From Aeromonas popoffii (lineage in GTDB: Bacteria > Pseudomonadota > Gammaproteobacteria > Enterobacterales > Aeromonadaceae), in NCBI RefSeq assembly GCF_000820025.1, contig NZ_CDBI01000055.1, positions 150,515 to 214,514 of the forward strand: a stretch of 64,000 nt of DNA, given 5' to 3'. The first letter of the stretch is position 1. Each line of letters starts with the position of its first letter. Made by a program: the position numbers and the translations under genes. The notes below the pieces were generated by a model, which saw only the letters and a list, made by a program, of their open reading frames with translations, was not told the origin of the DNA and made no database searches. This document shows, one piece after another, positions 1-7,655 of the stretch.

Positions 1-477
1 CAGGAGCCGGACAAGGTGCCGGACGTGCTGTTTATCGACGGTGGCCTCGGCCAATTGCGCCGCGCCGAGGAGATCCTGGCCCGTCAGCTGGAGTTCCTCG
101 GCGGCAAATACCCGCTGCTGGTGGGCATCGCCAAGGGGGTGACTCGCAAGGCGGGGCTGGAGACTCTGATCATGGGGGAGAGCCACGAAGAGCTGCACTT
201 GCCGGCAGATATGCCCGCTTTGCACCTTATTCAGCATATTCGCGATGAATCTCACCGTTTTGCCATCACGGGCCACCGAGCCAGACGAGCCAAGGCCCGC
301 ACCACCAGTACTCTGGAGGATATTCCGGGGGTGGGGCCCAAGCGTCGTCAGGCACTGCTCAAGTATCTGGGCGGGCTGCAGGAGGTGAAAAAGGCCGGGG
401 TGGATGAGCTGGCCAAGGTACCCGGCATCAGCCAGGAGCTGGCCCAGTCCATTCATGATGCCCTGCACTCGCTCTGA
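1..477 (+). CDS. uvrC: UvrABC excinuclease subunit C, C-terminal part
   Basis: The window opens in frame inside this gene, so the start is missing. UvrC makes both incisions around bulky lesions in nucleotide excision repair, acting with UvrA and UvrB in the cytoplasm. Visible are the end of the RNase-H-like 5'-incision domain (FIDGG and a [13 protein letters not shown] block holding its acidic and histidine residues) and the C-terminal tandem helix-hairpin-helix ([13 protein letters not shown] and VPGISQELA). It precedes pgsA, the usual uvrC-pgsA order of Gammaproteobacteria. It is host chromosome, not prophage. Confidence 0.97.
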   Translation, partial: QEPDKVPDVLFIDGGLGQLRRAEEILARQLEFLGGKYPLLVGIAKGVTRKAGLETLIMGESHEELHLPADMPALHLIQHIRDESHRFAITGHRARRAKARTTSTLEDIPGVGPKRRQALLKYLGGLQEVKKAGVDELAKVPGISQELAQSIHDALHSL

Positions 478-720
478 GCCGGGGGGCTGGGCTCAGAGCA
501 CTCGGCATTCAACCCAGCTCATCCAATTAGCTCTGAATCGTGGCCGCAATCCCGCCTCGGGATGCACAAGAGCCGTGACGCAGGGGGCCCGCAAATGCCA
601 TAATGGCCCGCATCCTGAGGTTGTTGATGGATTAATAGACCAAGGCGGGCGCCAGTCCGGTTGCATCCGTGATCGGCTTGGGGCTACCATGTAGCGGCAT
701 ACAAGAAGTGGCTGAAAATA

Positions 721-1275
721 ATGACAAATATTCCTAACCTGCTGACGTTTTTTCGGATCTTGCTCATCCCCGTCTTCGTCATCCTGTTCTATGTACCCTA
801 TCAGTGGTCCTATCTGGCGGCAGCCCTCGTCTTCATTCTGGCGGCTGCGACCGACTGGTTTGATGGCTACCTTGCCCGCAAGCTGAACCAGTCCACCGCC
901 TTCGGCGCTTTCCTCGATCCGGTCGCCGACAAGATCATGGTGGCGGCGGCGCTGGTGGTCATTGTCGAACACTACAACACCATCTGGGTCACCATCCCCG
1001 CCATGACCATGATTGGCCGCGAGATCATCATCTCCGCCCTGCGTGAATGGATGGCCGAGCTCGGCAAACGCTCCTCGGTGGCTGTCAGCTGGATTGGCAA
1101 GTGGAAGACCATGATCCAGATGGTGTCGCTCACCGGCCTCATCTGGCAGTACGACATCTGGATGGTATGGCTCGCCTACGTGCTGCTTTATGTGGCCACT
1201 GTGCTTACCTTCTGGTCCATGTTCCAGTACATGAAGGCCGCCTGGGGCGATCTGACCTACCACTCCCGCTTCTAG
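721..1275 (+). CDS. pgsA: CDP-diacylglycerol--glycerol-3-phosphate 3-phosphatidyltransferase
   Basis: This inner-membrane enzyme makes phosphatidylglycerophosphate from CDP-diacylglycerol and glycerol-3-phosphate, the committed step to phosphatidylglycerol and cardiolipin. The 184 residues match the usual length of about 182. The CDP-alcohol phosphatidyltransferase signature D-G-x2-A-R-x8-G-x3-D-x3-D is complete (DWFDGYLAR, then [11 protein letters not shown]). Several hydrophobic helices flank it. It is a conserved neighbour of uvrC and marks the chromosome side of the junction. The 243-bp gap from uvrC holds no obvious gene. Confidence 0.97.
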   Translation: MTNIPNLLTFFRILLIPVFVILFYVPYQWSYLAAALVFILAAATDWFDGYLARKLNQSTAFGAFLDPVADKIMVAAALVVIVEHYNTIWVTIPAMTMIGREIIISALREWMAELGKRSSVAVSWIGKWKTMIQMVSLTGLIWQYDIWMVWLAYVLLYVATVLTFWSMFQYMKAAWGDLTYHSRF

Positions 1276-1395
1276 TGTCTGCCTGGCATAAAGCATCGTT
1301 TCCCCGTCGTTGGGGCAGGGAAACGATCATGAGTGGTAAAAGTGCAGTGAAAGGGTAAAAAACACCCGAACGATCAGGGTATTAAACATTTTTGG

Positions 1396-1423
1396 TTGAC
1401 TGGGCGAGGAACATCGCTAGAAT
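1396..1423 (+). promoter_or_regulatory. Promoter of the tRNA-Gly/Cys/Leu cluster
   Basis: TTGACT and TAGAAT are spaced by 16 bp and followed by a GC-rich discriminator, as is typical for stable-RNA promoters under stringent control. It lies 35 bp upstream of the first tRNA. Confidence 0.7.
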
Positions 1424-1457
1424 GCGTCCTCGTAGTCAGGCAGTCAGCCAGACCAAT

Positions 1458-1533
<76 letters not shown>

Positions 1534-1568
1534 AATTCAGACAATAGAGAGCCAACTCTCTTTTACAT

Positions 1569-1642
1569 GGCGCGTTAGCAAAGCGGTTATGCAGCGGATT
1601 GCAAATCCGTTTAGTCCGGTTCGACTCCGGAACGTGCCTCCA
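1569..1642 (+). tRNA. tRNA-Cys (anticodon GCA)
   Basis: A 74-nt tRNA with acceptor arms GGCGCGT and ACGTGCC, anticodon loop TTGCAAA (GCA) and encoded CCA. It is the second gene of the cluster. Confidence 0.95.
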
Positions 1643-1683
1643 TATAGACAAGCCCGCCACGCGGACTTGATACCGGTTGCGGT

Positions 1684-1770
1684 GCCCGAGTGGTGAAATC
1701 GGTAGACACAAGGGATTTAAAATCCCTCGACGTTCGCGTCGTGCCGGTTCGATTCCGGCCTCGGGCACCA
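1684..1770 (+). tRNA. tRNA-Leu (anticodon TAA), prophage integration target
   Basis: An 87-nt class II tRNA with a long variable arm, acceptor arms GCCCGAG and CTCGGGC, anticodon loop TTTAAAA (TAA) and encoded CCA. The 3' part from position 1712 is duplicated at 62679, so the prophage entered here. The tRNA stays complete because the phage att site supplies the same 3' sequence. Confidence 0.96.
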
Positions 1771-1788
1771 TTTAAATCAAAGACTTAC
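1712..1788 (+). repeat. Left attachment site (attL direct repeat)
   Basis: A 77-bp direct repeat of 62679-62755 with one mismatch (T at 1773, A at 62740). It covers the anticodon stem to the CCA end of tRNA-Leu plus 18 bp beyond. The integrase stop codon begins at the next base. Confidence 0.93.
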
Positions 1789-2865
1789 CTAGCTTCCACT
1801 CCCACCCTTAACCCCTTGGGGAATATCGGGGGAATATGCCGAGGGAATATCAGCCACTTTTTTTCTGGCTGTTTCCACCGTAGGCACGCGCTTGATAGAC
1901 CTGTCATACACCTGCACTTGCCCCTCTGTTTTGTGTCCGCTTATCTGCTGCTTATCCCGACTTGAACCACCCAGATCTGAAATTGCTTTCGCCTTGATGT
2001 CGTGGAAGGTGAAGTCGAGCGGCATCTTTGTTATCTCTCTTGCCCGCAGCATTGTATTGCGCCAAGCAGCATCAAACCCATTGCTGGTATAAGCCTGCCC
2101 ATCCGGCTTAGACAATACGAACCCTGCAATACTGTGTTTCGCCAGCTTGCCGGCTGCTTCAATGGCCGTCTTGAGCCTGGGTGACCACATCTTTATCTGC
2201 CTGACTGCTGTTTTCCCTTGCTGAATAAACACTCCATCATCAAGTACATGCTCCCAGCGCATGACAAGAACGTCCCCCTTGCGCGCCACGCAGAGGTAAG
2301 AGAGTTCCATAGCGATCTGGATCATGGGTGAGGCAAGGTTGTAAACAGCTTGGTATTCCGTGTCTGTGATGTAGCGGGTTCGCGCTTTCTCTTTGAACTG
2401 TCTTACTCCTTGGCATGGGTTGATTTTTACCCGCCCTCGTTCATATGCCCAGCGATACGCCCGGGATAAAAAAGCCTTCTCTCTATTTGCCTGCACCCTG
2501 CTCTTGAGTCCTCGTTTGTCCAGGTATGCCCTGACATGCTTCGGCTCTACAGCGTCGGCCGCCATTTTTCCGAATACCAGTAGCACCGGCTTGCTGTGCT
2601 TTCGATAGTCCAGTTTGGTGTTCTTTGCTAGATCGGCAAAATCTGCAGATAGGAAGAACTCGTCGATCATGGCAGCCACTGTGTGCGTGGCCACTCGCTG
2701 GTCAATCAGTTTTTCGTATGCGGCCCAGACTTCTGACTGCTTTACTGTGGCTGCGCACACCTTGATTGAACCGCCCCCTACGGGGCGGAACACTATGCTA
2801 GGACCCTTGATGTAACAACGTGGTGGTAACCAGTTGTCTGCTGGGTTGGATCTTGTCCTTGCCAT
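1789..2865 (-). CDS. int: Tyrosine-recombinase phage integrase
   Basis: This 358-residue integrase recombines the phage and tRNA-Leu attachment sites. It has an N-terminal arm-binding region, a SAM-like core-binding domain (about 65-150) and a C-terminal catalytic domain. Visible catalytic elements are Arg in CVARKGD, Lys in QQGKTAV, FHDIKAK (a Lys where many family members have HxxR), His in SGHKTEG and the Tyr nucleophile in VYDR. The stop codon touches the att repeat. The last codons carry three GGGAATAT repeats that may be arm-type sites. It overlaps the upstream gene as TGATG. Confidence 0.95.
   Translation of the reverse strand: MARTRSNPADNWLPPRCYIKGPSIVFRPVGGGSIKVCAATVKQSEVWAAYEKLIDQRVATHTVAAMIDEFFLSADFADLAKNTKLDYRKHSKPVLLVFGKMAADAVEPKHVRAYLDKRGLKSRVQANREKAFLSRAYRWAYERGRVKINPCQGVRQFKEKARTRYITDTEYQAVYNLASPMIQIAMELSYLCVARKGDVLVMRWEHVLDDGVFIQQGKTAVRQIKMWSPRLKTAIEAAGKLAKHSIAGFVLSKPDGQAYTSNGFDAAWRNTMLRAREITKMPLDFTFHDIKAKAISDLGGSSRDKQQISGHKTEGQVQVYDRSIKRVPTVETARKKVADIPSAYSPDIPQGVKGGSGS
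1817..1851 (+). repeat. Three GGGAATAT repeats, candidate integrase arm sites
   Basis: GAATAT preceded by three or more G residues recurs at 1821, 1832 and 1844, at about one helical turn each. It lies inside the 3' end of int, 30-60 bp from attL. The same word in inverted orientation occurs near attR (about 62630). Arm-type function is inferred. Confidence 0.45.
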
Positions 2866-3086
2866 CAGGAAAGCGCCTCAAGGTTAAAGCCGTTATCGCG
2901 ATCATTGTTTGCAGGGTGATGGCTTGCGCTACCGGTCAGCCACTCTCGCGTGGTGGATGGGCGGCCATCAGGGCGGCGCAGGAACCGGATCCCGGCTTTC
3001 TCCAGCGCCTTGCATTGTTTCGATGGTAGCTTGTACCCCGTAAGCTGCTCGATCTCCTGATCGCTTACGACTAGCTGGTTTTTCAT
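2865..3086 (-). CDS. DUF4224-like small protein, possible excisionase-type factor
   Basis: A 73-residue protein containing the LTGYKLPSKQ and FLRRPDGRP pattern typical of DUF4224 phage proteins, which sit directly upstream of integrase genes. Its stop overlaps the int start (TGATG), so the two are translationally coupled. The position suggests control of integration or excision, as for small Xis proteins, but no function is shown by the sequence. The start follows GAGGACC, a translation leader used repeatedly in this prophage. Confidence 0.72.
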   Translation of the reverse strand: MKNQLVVSDQEIEQLTGYKLPSKQCKALEKAGIRFLRRPDGRPSTTREWLTGSASHHPANNDRDNGFNLEALS

Positions 3087-3456
3087 GCTCGTTGGTCCTC
3101 GTCAATCTGGTGATTTCATCCCGGCCCGCTCGGTTGTAGAGGAAGCATTCGACTTGTTTCCTGCTACTCACCGCTTGGTCAAGGCGGTATTCCCCGAACG
3201 CCGGGCGTTTGAGTTGGTGCTGGTTGGCTAACCTGCCGATGGCCTGGGCGCTGACCCCCAACTCTTTGCCCAGTTCGGTTGCGCTCCAGAGCTGGCCGGT
3301 TACCCTGGGTGCTTCGATAGGCAGATCGAAGTGTGCCAGGATGCGACCGATCTCGGCGAGCTTGGCCGATCGGGAAAGGGTGGGGGAGCGCACTGTGCTG
3401 ACTAGGTCGTTAAGTAGCTGGCTGTCCTGGTCGATGGTCAGTTGAAGTTGTTGCAT
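2968..3456 (-). CDS. Putative helix-turn-helix phage regulator
   Basis: A 162-residue protein with a helix-turn-helix-like core (WSATELGKELGVSAQAIGRL) and a basic tail; no family is recognised with confidence. The ATG at 3456 is chosen because AGGAGGG lies 8 nt upstream; the frame runs open further but lacks a ribosome site. The last 120 bp overlap the next gene in another frame, an unusually long overlap, so the C-terminus is less certain than the N-terminus. A role in DNA binding near the integration module is inferred. Confidence 0.55.
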   Translation of the reverse strand: MQQLQLTIDQDSQLLNDLVSTVRSPTLSRSAKLAEIGRILAHFDLPIEAPRVTGQLWSATELGKELGVSAQAIGRLANQHQLKRPAFGEYRLDQAVSSRKQVECFLYNRAGRDEITRLTRTNEHEKPASRKRSGDRAAYGVQATIETMQGAGESRDPVPAPP

Positions 3457-3521
3457 GGCGTGGCCCTCCTGTCCTTGAGGATGGGGCGCCAATTGGATTG
3501 AAGGAAGGGCCGTTATTCGCC

Positions 3522-3761
3522 CTACTCATCTGGTGGCGATAGGCGCTCATAAGCGGCCAGTGGGTCACTAGATACCAGCTCGGCCAGTTCTGGCGACAAG
3601 TACTCGATGGCGTTAAAAACCCTGCCCCTAGCCTTATGCCAATCACCGAAGTAGTGGAGACTCACCAGCTCTTTGAGGGCTTTAATGATCGTATCTTCTG
3701 CCAGTGGGGGAATCTCAGCCCTTGGTGCGTACTCGATACCATCAATCACAACTCGAGGCAT
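3522..3761 (-). CDS. Conserved phage protein of unknown function
   Basis: A 79-residue protein starting MPRVVIDGIEYAPRAEIP. Short proteins with this N-terminus recur in early operons of Gammaproteobacterial phages, but no role is known. The middle holds a helical segment (KALKELVSLHYF, then ELAELVSSDPLAAYERL). GGGGTGA lies just upstream of the start. It belongs to the leftward early operon. Confidence 0.68.
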   Translation of the reverse strand: MPRVVIDGIEYAPRAEIPPLAEDTIIKALKELVSLHYFGDWHKARGRVFNAIEYLSPELAELVSSDPLAAYERLSPPDE

Positions 3762-3765
3762 TCGC

Positions 3766-3855
3766 TCACCCCTTCACAAACAGATCGGCCACCACGATGG
3801 CGGCCAGCACATTGAGGGTCAGGATTGCAATCCCGGCTGCCTGTTGCTTTGTCAC
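3766..3855 (-). CDS. Tiny predicted membrane peptide
   Basis: A 29-residue peptide starting at GTG with AAGGAAACTGC upstream. Its centre is a continuous hydrophobic helix (AAGIAILTLNVLAAIVVADLF) with a charged residue near each end, so one transmembrane segment is likely. The start overlaps the upstream stop (GTGA), which supports coupled translation. No function can be assigned. Confidence 0.5.
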   Translation of the reverse strand: MTKQQAAGIAILTLNVLAAIVVADLFVKG

Positions 3856-4004
3856 GCAGTTTCCTTATGAAGGACTGATGTCATGATCGCCGAGTTGAGT
3901 GCAACATGCCCCAGGCCAAGCAGGCGCTGCGCCTCGGCATTAAAGGCATCGCGGTTGAAGTTGGGCAGGCCAGTCATCGGCCCAGCTATATAGATTTTTG
4001 CCAT
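3852..4004 (-). CDS. Truncated DUF4406 (nucleoside 2-deoxyribosyltransferase-like) protein
   Basis: A 50-residue protein whose first 37 residues match the DUF4406 N-terminus (KIYIAGPMTGLPNFNRDAF, then a helix ending LGHVALN). Family members usually run to about 100 residues. Here the sequence leaves the family after LGHVALN and ends with an unrelated tail, so the second half of the fold, where the active-site residues would be expected, is missing. It is either a remnant or a reduced form. It overlaps the next small gene by a shared GTGA. Confidence 0.6.
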   Translation of the reverse strand: MAKIYIAGPMTGLPNFNRDAFNAEAQRLLGLGHVALNSAIMTSVLHKETA

Positions 4005-4007
4005 TAT

Positions 4008-4646
4008 TCATTCCACCTTTTCGTACTTCGCAGATGGCACTGTCTTATCAACCGGTTCGCCGCATTTGTGGCAGCGGAACACGCTGGAGCCGTGCTCGCT
4101 GTAGCGTTGCGGATCCAGCCCTTCTGGAAGTCCCTGGCCTGGGTAGAAGGGGCGCTTTTTGTCGGTTCTGCTGGTGCGGCGCGGGCAGTTGAGCTCGACG
4201 CTGATGGGCTCACCGCAGCTGCACCGGTCACGTACCACCTGACCAAAGATACCTTCAATGGCGATCCCGGTGCGGGCTGCAATACGCTCCTGAATCCCCT
4301 TTTTGGTGATAGTCACGGCCATGCGCATCATATGGAGAAGGTGCTGCTCATCCTTCGTCTCAATGCACTGGCGGATGTACTTCATCAGCTCGGGTGGAGC
4401 TTCGCCGGGAAACTCGGGTTCGGCCTGAACGTCGGCGATGCAGGCCTGGGTGGAGTCCTTAACCATGTTCACCATCTCGGTGATTACGGAAGGGTTGGCG
4501 GCGGCGATGAATGCCGCATCGTTTGCAAAGCAGGTGTCTGCGAGCAGGCCATGATCACCGTTAACGCAGGTGTGCCCGTCTGTGCTCCATGTCGCTGGCG
4601 TGGCCCTGCCAGCCAGCTCCAGCAGCTTATCCAAATCAATATTCAT
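4008..4646 (-). CDS. Ead/Ea22-like phage protein with C-terminal zinc ribbon
   Basis: A 212-residue protein. The N-terminal 60 residues (LLELAGRATPATW, ending DAAFIAAANPSVI) match the Ead/Ea22 domain common in accessory genes near phage integrases. The C-terminus has two cysteine pairs (RCSCGE and RCHKCGEPV), forming a zinc ribbon. ATG 4646 is chosen because GGAG lies 7 nt upstream; the longer frame starts at TTG. A terminator hairpin overlaps its ribosome-site region. Its role is unknown. Confidence 0.72.
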   Translation of the reverse strand: MNIDLDKLLELAGRATPATWSTDGHTCVNGDHGLLADTCFANDAAFIAAANPSVITEMVNMVKDSTQACIADVQAEPEFPGEAPPELMKYIRQCIETKDEQHLLHMMRMAVTITKKGIQERIAARTGIAIEGIFGQVVRDRCSCGEPISVELNCPRRTSRTDKKRPFYPGQGLPEGLDPQRYSEHGSSVFRCHKCGEPVDKTVPSAKYEKVE

Positions 4647-4656
4647 GGACATCTCC

Positions 4657-4684
4657 AAAAGAAAGCCCCGGACTGGCCGGGGCT
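4657..4684 (-). terminator. Intrinsic terminator between early genes
   Basis: On the minus strand, GCCCCGGCCAGTCCGGGGC forms a stem followed by TTTCTTTT. It separates two genes of one leftward operon, so it would limit distal expression unless read through by antitermination. Confidence 0.65.
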
Positions 4685-4691
4685 TGATGGG

Positions 4692-5039
4692 TTAGCGGCG
4701 GTTGATATCGCCAGACATGGTTGATGCGGAGCCGCCAATGGTGCCGCAGGTGACATCTCCGGACATGGTAGAGACCGAGCCTGACACATCCTTACAGTGC
4801 ACATCTCCGGACATCGTTTTGACCGTGCCAACCGAGCCGCTTACCGATACTGTGCCAGTTGGGTTATCCACCACTTCGACATCGCCGTTGACGGTGACCG
4901 ATACGGGGCCGACCAGCTGGCCGTCCTGCTCCTTGCCATCCACTATCACCTTGCCATTGTCGATGGACACGCTGCGCCCGGTGAATACTCTGCCATTGAT
5001 CGTTACTTGCGTTCGGCTTCCTTTGAGATTGATTTTCAT
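4692..5039 (-). CDS. Repeat protein with beta-helix-like TMSGDV units
   Basis: A 115-residue protein. The N-terminal half is a beta-rich segment (TQVTINGRVFTGRSVSI). The C-terminal half contains three imperfect repeats built on TMSGDV with spaced cysteines, of the type predicted to stack into a short beta-helix, as in polymer-forming (bactofilin-like) or putative-adhesin repeat proteins. ATG 5039 begins MKINLKG; the frame extends upstream but that part overlaps the neighbouring gene. No catalytic residues are seen. Function unknown. Confidence 0.6.
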   Translation of the reverse strand: MKINLKGSRTQVTINGRVFTGRSVSIDNGKVIVDGKEQDGQLVGPVSVTVNGDVEVVDNPTGTVSVSGSVGTVKTMSGDVHCKDVSGSVSTMSGDVTCGTIGGSASTMSGDINRR

Positions 5040-5041
5040 CG

Positions 5042-5257
5042 TTATTTCACATCCTTCATGCTGATCGAGATCCCGACGTAGGGGCACTGGGCCCGGTACA
5101 CGTCGCGTGGGCGCTCGCGCTCAATGCTCTTGCAGCGAAAGCCGGTGCGGGGATCTGCCGTGGAAACAGAAAGGCCAGCTGGTTGGCTGGCCTGGAGTTG
5201 GGCTATCTGGTGCAGGGCCTGCTCAAGGGCGGCCTGCTTGTTGGGGTCAGTCAGCAT
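5042..5257 (-). CDS. Small hypothetical phage protein
   Basis: A 71-residue protein beginning MLTDPNKQAALEQALHQIAQLQ, an amphipathic helix, followed by a short cysteine-containing tail. A G-rich ribosome site precedes ATG 5257; a GTG two codons upstream is the alternative. It overlaps the end of the preceding gene. A hairpin of GGCCAGC/GCTGGCC lies within its coding sequence. No family is recognised. Confidence 0.5.
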   Translation of the reverse strand: MLTDPNKQAALEQALHQIAQLQASQPAGLSVSTADPRTGFRCKSIERERPRDVYRAQCPYVGISISMKDVK

Positions 5258-5469
5258 CGCCACCCCCGGTAACCGATGAAACCGGGATCCATGGCTTGCC
5301 GGAACGGCAGTACGGGGAGGTGGGCTATCAGGGTCTTGAGCTGGGGGTTATCTGGCTGGCTGTCGATGGTGACTCGGGCGCCGGGGTTGATGCGCAGGTA
5401 GCGCTCCCGCGCATCGGTGGCTTCTTCCCGGGTCAGTCCGGGCTGGATGATGGGCTCGCGGTAGCGCAC
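5251..5469 (-). CDS. Small hypothetical phage protein
   Basis: A 72-residue protein (starts MRYREPIIQPGLT) with GTG start at 5469 and an excellent AAGGAGGTGAG ribosome site. The centre resembles a compact alpha/beta fold (REEATDARERYLRINPG, then LPVLPFRQAMDPG). It overlaps both neighbours by a few bases, as expected for a tightly packed early operon. No function can be inferred. Confidence 0.58.
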   Translation of the reverse strand: MRYREPIIQPGLTREEATDARERYLRINPGARVTIDSQPDNPQLKTLIAHLPVLPFRQAMDPGFIGYRGWRC

Positions 5470-5747
5470 GACTCACCTCCTTGAGGCTCAGTTGTACATA
5501 CTGCTTTTGGTTCAACCTTTCCAGCTTTCAGCACCATCTGGCTGCCATCATCCAGGTTCCACGCTATTTCGCCGCCCTCTGCCATGACGAGTTGCCACAC
5601 CATCTGGGCCGCCTCGTTCGTGACATCTCGCCCTTGGTCGTTACCAACGCGCAGGCGACCGCCATTTACGTCCCGCATCTTTGCCAGCTGAATGGTCTTG
5701 CTCAATGGAGAGAATCCAAGCTGCATGCGTGCTGCTGATTTGCTCAT
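5433..5747 (-). CDS. DUF7446-like phage protein
   Basis: A 104-residue protein with the pattern LGFSPLSKTIQLAKM, then GRDVTNEAAQMVWQLV, seen in a widespread family of small early phage proteins (DUF7446-like). The last 25 residues are low-complexity and rich in Ser and Pro. The start overlaps the stop of rdgC, so the two genes are coupled. Biochemical role unknown. Confidence 0.62.
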   Translation of the reverse strand: MSKSAARMQLGFSPLSKTIQLAKMRDVNGGRLRVGNDQGRDVTNEAAQMVWQLVMAEGGEIAWNLDDGSQMVLKAGKVEPKAVCTTEPQGGESCATASPSSSPD

Positions 5748-6655
5748 AGCTGTGCCTCCTCGCCACCCAAGGCGGCAAACAGGGCTGGGATGAACTGGGC
5801 CAGCTCGGCGGTCACCAGGGCGAAGTCCGCATCCAGACGGGCAGCAGGATCCTCACTGGTGACGTCGTCGTTCTGCTCGCGCAGCTCTTCGCTGAATTTC
5901 AGGCGCTTGATGGAGAGGTCGTCCCCCAGCACGAAGCTCAGGGTCTCGCCCCAGTTGAGGGCCAGCTTGGTCACCAGCTTGTCATTGGCCAGATGGTTCT
6001 TGATTTCATCCGTCATCAGATCCTGCTGCTTGCAGCGAATGATGCCGCCGTGTTCCATGGCACTGCGCAGCTCGGCTTCATCTTCCAGCGCGAAGGCGGC
6101 GGGCAGATTGCCCTCGCTCAGCCACTCGGTCATGGTGATCTCGGGCGGGTTCTTGAGCGCCACCGGCACCACCGGCAGGCTGCCGATGGACTTGCGAAGC
6201 AGGGCCAGCACGTCGTCAGCCTTCTTAGCCGATGAGGCATCGACCATCAGCAGGCCGTCGGCAGCGTTGATCCAGGCGAAGGTGTTGGCGGTGCGGCTGA
6301 ATGCGCGAGGAAGCAGGGTGTGCAGCAACTCCTCTTTGAGTGCCTCCTTTTCTTTCTTCTTGAGGGCGCGGCCCTGCTCGCACTCGATCGCTTCAATTTT
6401 CTCTGCCAGCTCCTCTTTGATGACGGCTGGCGGAATGATCTTCTCCTCCTTGCGGGCGCAGATGAGGATCTGGCCGTCGGCGGAATGGGTCAGGGTTGAA
6501 CCGAGCTTGCCGAGCGGCCGGGTCCAGCCGAAGCGAGACATGTCCTGGCTGCCGCAGGGGGTGAAGGCGAGGGTTTCCAGCTGGCTTTCCAACTGTTCGG
6601 CGGTCAACTCGAACGGGCGGGTGAAACGGTAAACTTGAAGGTTTTTAAACCACAT
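5744..6655 (-). CDS. rdgC: Recombination-associated protein RdgC
   Basis: A 303-residue protein, the same length as E. coli RdgC, matching throughout: MWFKNLQVYR at the start, ETLAFTPCGSQDMSRFGW, LPRAFSR and FDADFALVTAEL-type segments. RdgC forms a ring on duplex DNA and restrains RecA-promoted recombination. A prophage copy beside RecE/RecT-like and NinB genes would tune recombination between phage and host pathways; that is inference. The start follows AAAGGACCCGACC. The coding sequence is intact. Confidence 0.93.
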   Translation of the reverse strand: MWFKNLQVYRFTRPFELTAEQLESQLETLAFTPCGSQDMSRFGWTRPLGKLGSTLTHSADGQILICARKEEKIIPPAVIKEELAEKIEAIECEQGRALKKKEKEALKEELLHTLLPRAFSRTANTFAWINAADGLLMVDASSAKKADDVLALLRKSIGSLPVVPVALKNPPEITMTEWLSEGNLPAAFALEDEAELRSAMEHGGIIRCKQQDLMTDEIKNHLANDKLVTKLALNWGETLSFVLGDDLSIKRLKFSEELREQNDDVTSEDPAARLDADFALVTAELAQFIPALFAALGGEEAQL

Positions 6656-6674
6656 GGTCGGGTCCTTTGGTGGG

Positions 6675-6854
6675 TTAGATGCGGGCTTTCTTTGCCTGCA
6701 GGTCGTGAAGTTTTCGGGCTGCCTCTTCGGCTGTTTGCCGATCGCAGGTAATACCGCCGGGCAGGACGAACTTGTCGGGCTGCTTGGGATGGGGCATGAC
6801 TACGCCCAACCCGATGACTACTGCGCCGCAGTAGGGGTTTTCAGTGGCTTTCAT
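6675..6854 (-). CDS. Small hypothetical phage protein
   Basis: A 59-residue protein starting MKATENPYCGAVVIGLGVV and ending with a basic helix (EEAARKLHDLQAKKARI). ATG 6854 follows GAGGAACCCC, so the longer upstream extension of the frame is rejected. The pattern PDKFVLPGGI suggests a small beta-sheet followed by a helix. No family recognised. It sits between rdgC and the adenine methylase. Confidence 0.55.
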   Translation of the reverse strand: MKATENPYCGAVVIGLGVVMPHPKQPDKFVLPGGITCDRQTAEEAARKLHDLQAKKARI

Positions 6855-6912
6855 GGGGTTCCTCGACTTATCAACAGAATCTGTGATTGAGGCGGTGAGT
6901 ATCTGGTGGGTA

Positions 6913-7515
6913 TCAGGCTGCCTGTCTGGCGCCACACCCACGGATAAAGGGGATGCGAGGGGATGCGCCCGCCTTCATCGTGGGGAATGCAATCAGAGCG
7001 CAACCGAAGTTCGCTCCGCTCTTTCTGGTCTTGCCGTCGCGCTCGTAGAACTGATAGCGGCCGTCCGGTTCGTAGATGAGCACGCCCTCGGCCAGCAAGC
7101 GGCGCCACCATGTAGTTAGTGGCTCATATGGCAGCAGCATCATCCCGGGCCTGCCATTGGCTTGCTGCTGGCGGGCCTGCGTGATGAACTCGGGTTTCAG
7201 GTCGAACGGCGGGTTGCACCACCAGTGTTCGGGCCAGTCAAGGTTGAGACTGTCGATACCCATACAGACCGTGCCAGCCAGCTCTGCCTCGCGCATCTGG
7301 GCGCGAACATCATCACTGGTGCGGTAGTCCAGCAACTTATCCAGCAGCAGGTGGCTGGTGAAGTAACGGCTGCACTTGGCAGTGAGCGGCTCGGCGGCGA
7401 CATCGCACTCGAAGTTTCGACCGTAGAGCACCTGCGCATCGGCAAAGCACTCCCAGGTGGTGGCCCAGAAGTTCTTGTCGCTGGCAGGAGTACCGCTATC
7501 AATCAGGATGGCCAT
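6913..7515 (-). CDS. Phage N-6-adenine DNA methyltransferase (Dam-type)
   Basis: A 200-residue enzyme of the phage DNA N-6-adenine-methyltransferase family (PF05869-like). It would transfer a methyl group from S-adenosylmethionine to adenine in DNA. The catalytic motif is WWCNPPF (about residue 100), and the C-terminal GRYQFYERDGK segment is typical. ATG 7515 is preferred over GTG 7521 because AGGAGGT is correctly spaced. It overlaps the upstream ORF as TGATG. A role in protection from host restriction is likely but inferred. Confidence 0.88.
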   Translation of the reverse strand: MAILIDSGTPASDKNFWATTWECFADAQVLYGRNFECDVAAEPLTAKCSRYFTSHLLLDKLLDYRTSDDVRAQMREAELAGTVCMGIDSLNLDWPEHWWCNPPFDLKPEFITQARQQQANGRPGMMLLPYEPLTTWWRRLLAEGVLIYEPDGRYQFYERDGKTRKSGANFGCALIAFPTMKAGASPRIPFIRGCGARQAA

Positions 7516-7655
7516 CAGCACACCTCCTTGGGGTCGATGCCGAGTTGACTGGCAAGCTGGCGGCGCTCTATCTCGTCGCGTTTTTGCTGGCGTTGCTGGA
7601 GTAGCTGTTTCGTCTTGCGGTCTTGCACCATGCCGCTGTGGCGGTAGAGGCTCAT
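7515..7655 (-). CDS. Small basic helical peptide
   Basis: A 46-residue ORF starting MSLYRHSGM, dominated by a charged helix (QLLQQRQQKRDEIERRQLA). GGAGGCGGC precedes the start. It is coupled to both neighbours: it overlaps the upstream stop, and its own stop shares bases with the methylase start. A nucleic-acid or protein-binding role is plausible but unsupported. Confidence 0.55.
   Translation of the reverse strand: MSLYRHSGMVQDRKTKQLLQQRQQKRDEIERRQLASQLGIDPKEVC

Noticed and set aside
1295..1327. Perfect 10-bp inverted repeat after pgsA as a terminator
   Set aside because: ATCGTTTCCC/GGGAAACGAT is real, but no T-run follows on either side; it is noted only as a dyad.
3906..4724. Plus-strand 272-residue frame in the left arm
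   Set aside because: It is antisense to the Ead/Ea22-like and DUF4406 genes, which have family matches and ribosome sites.
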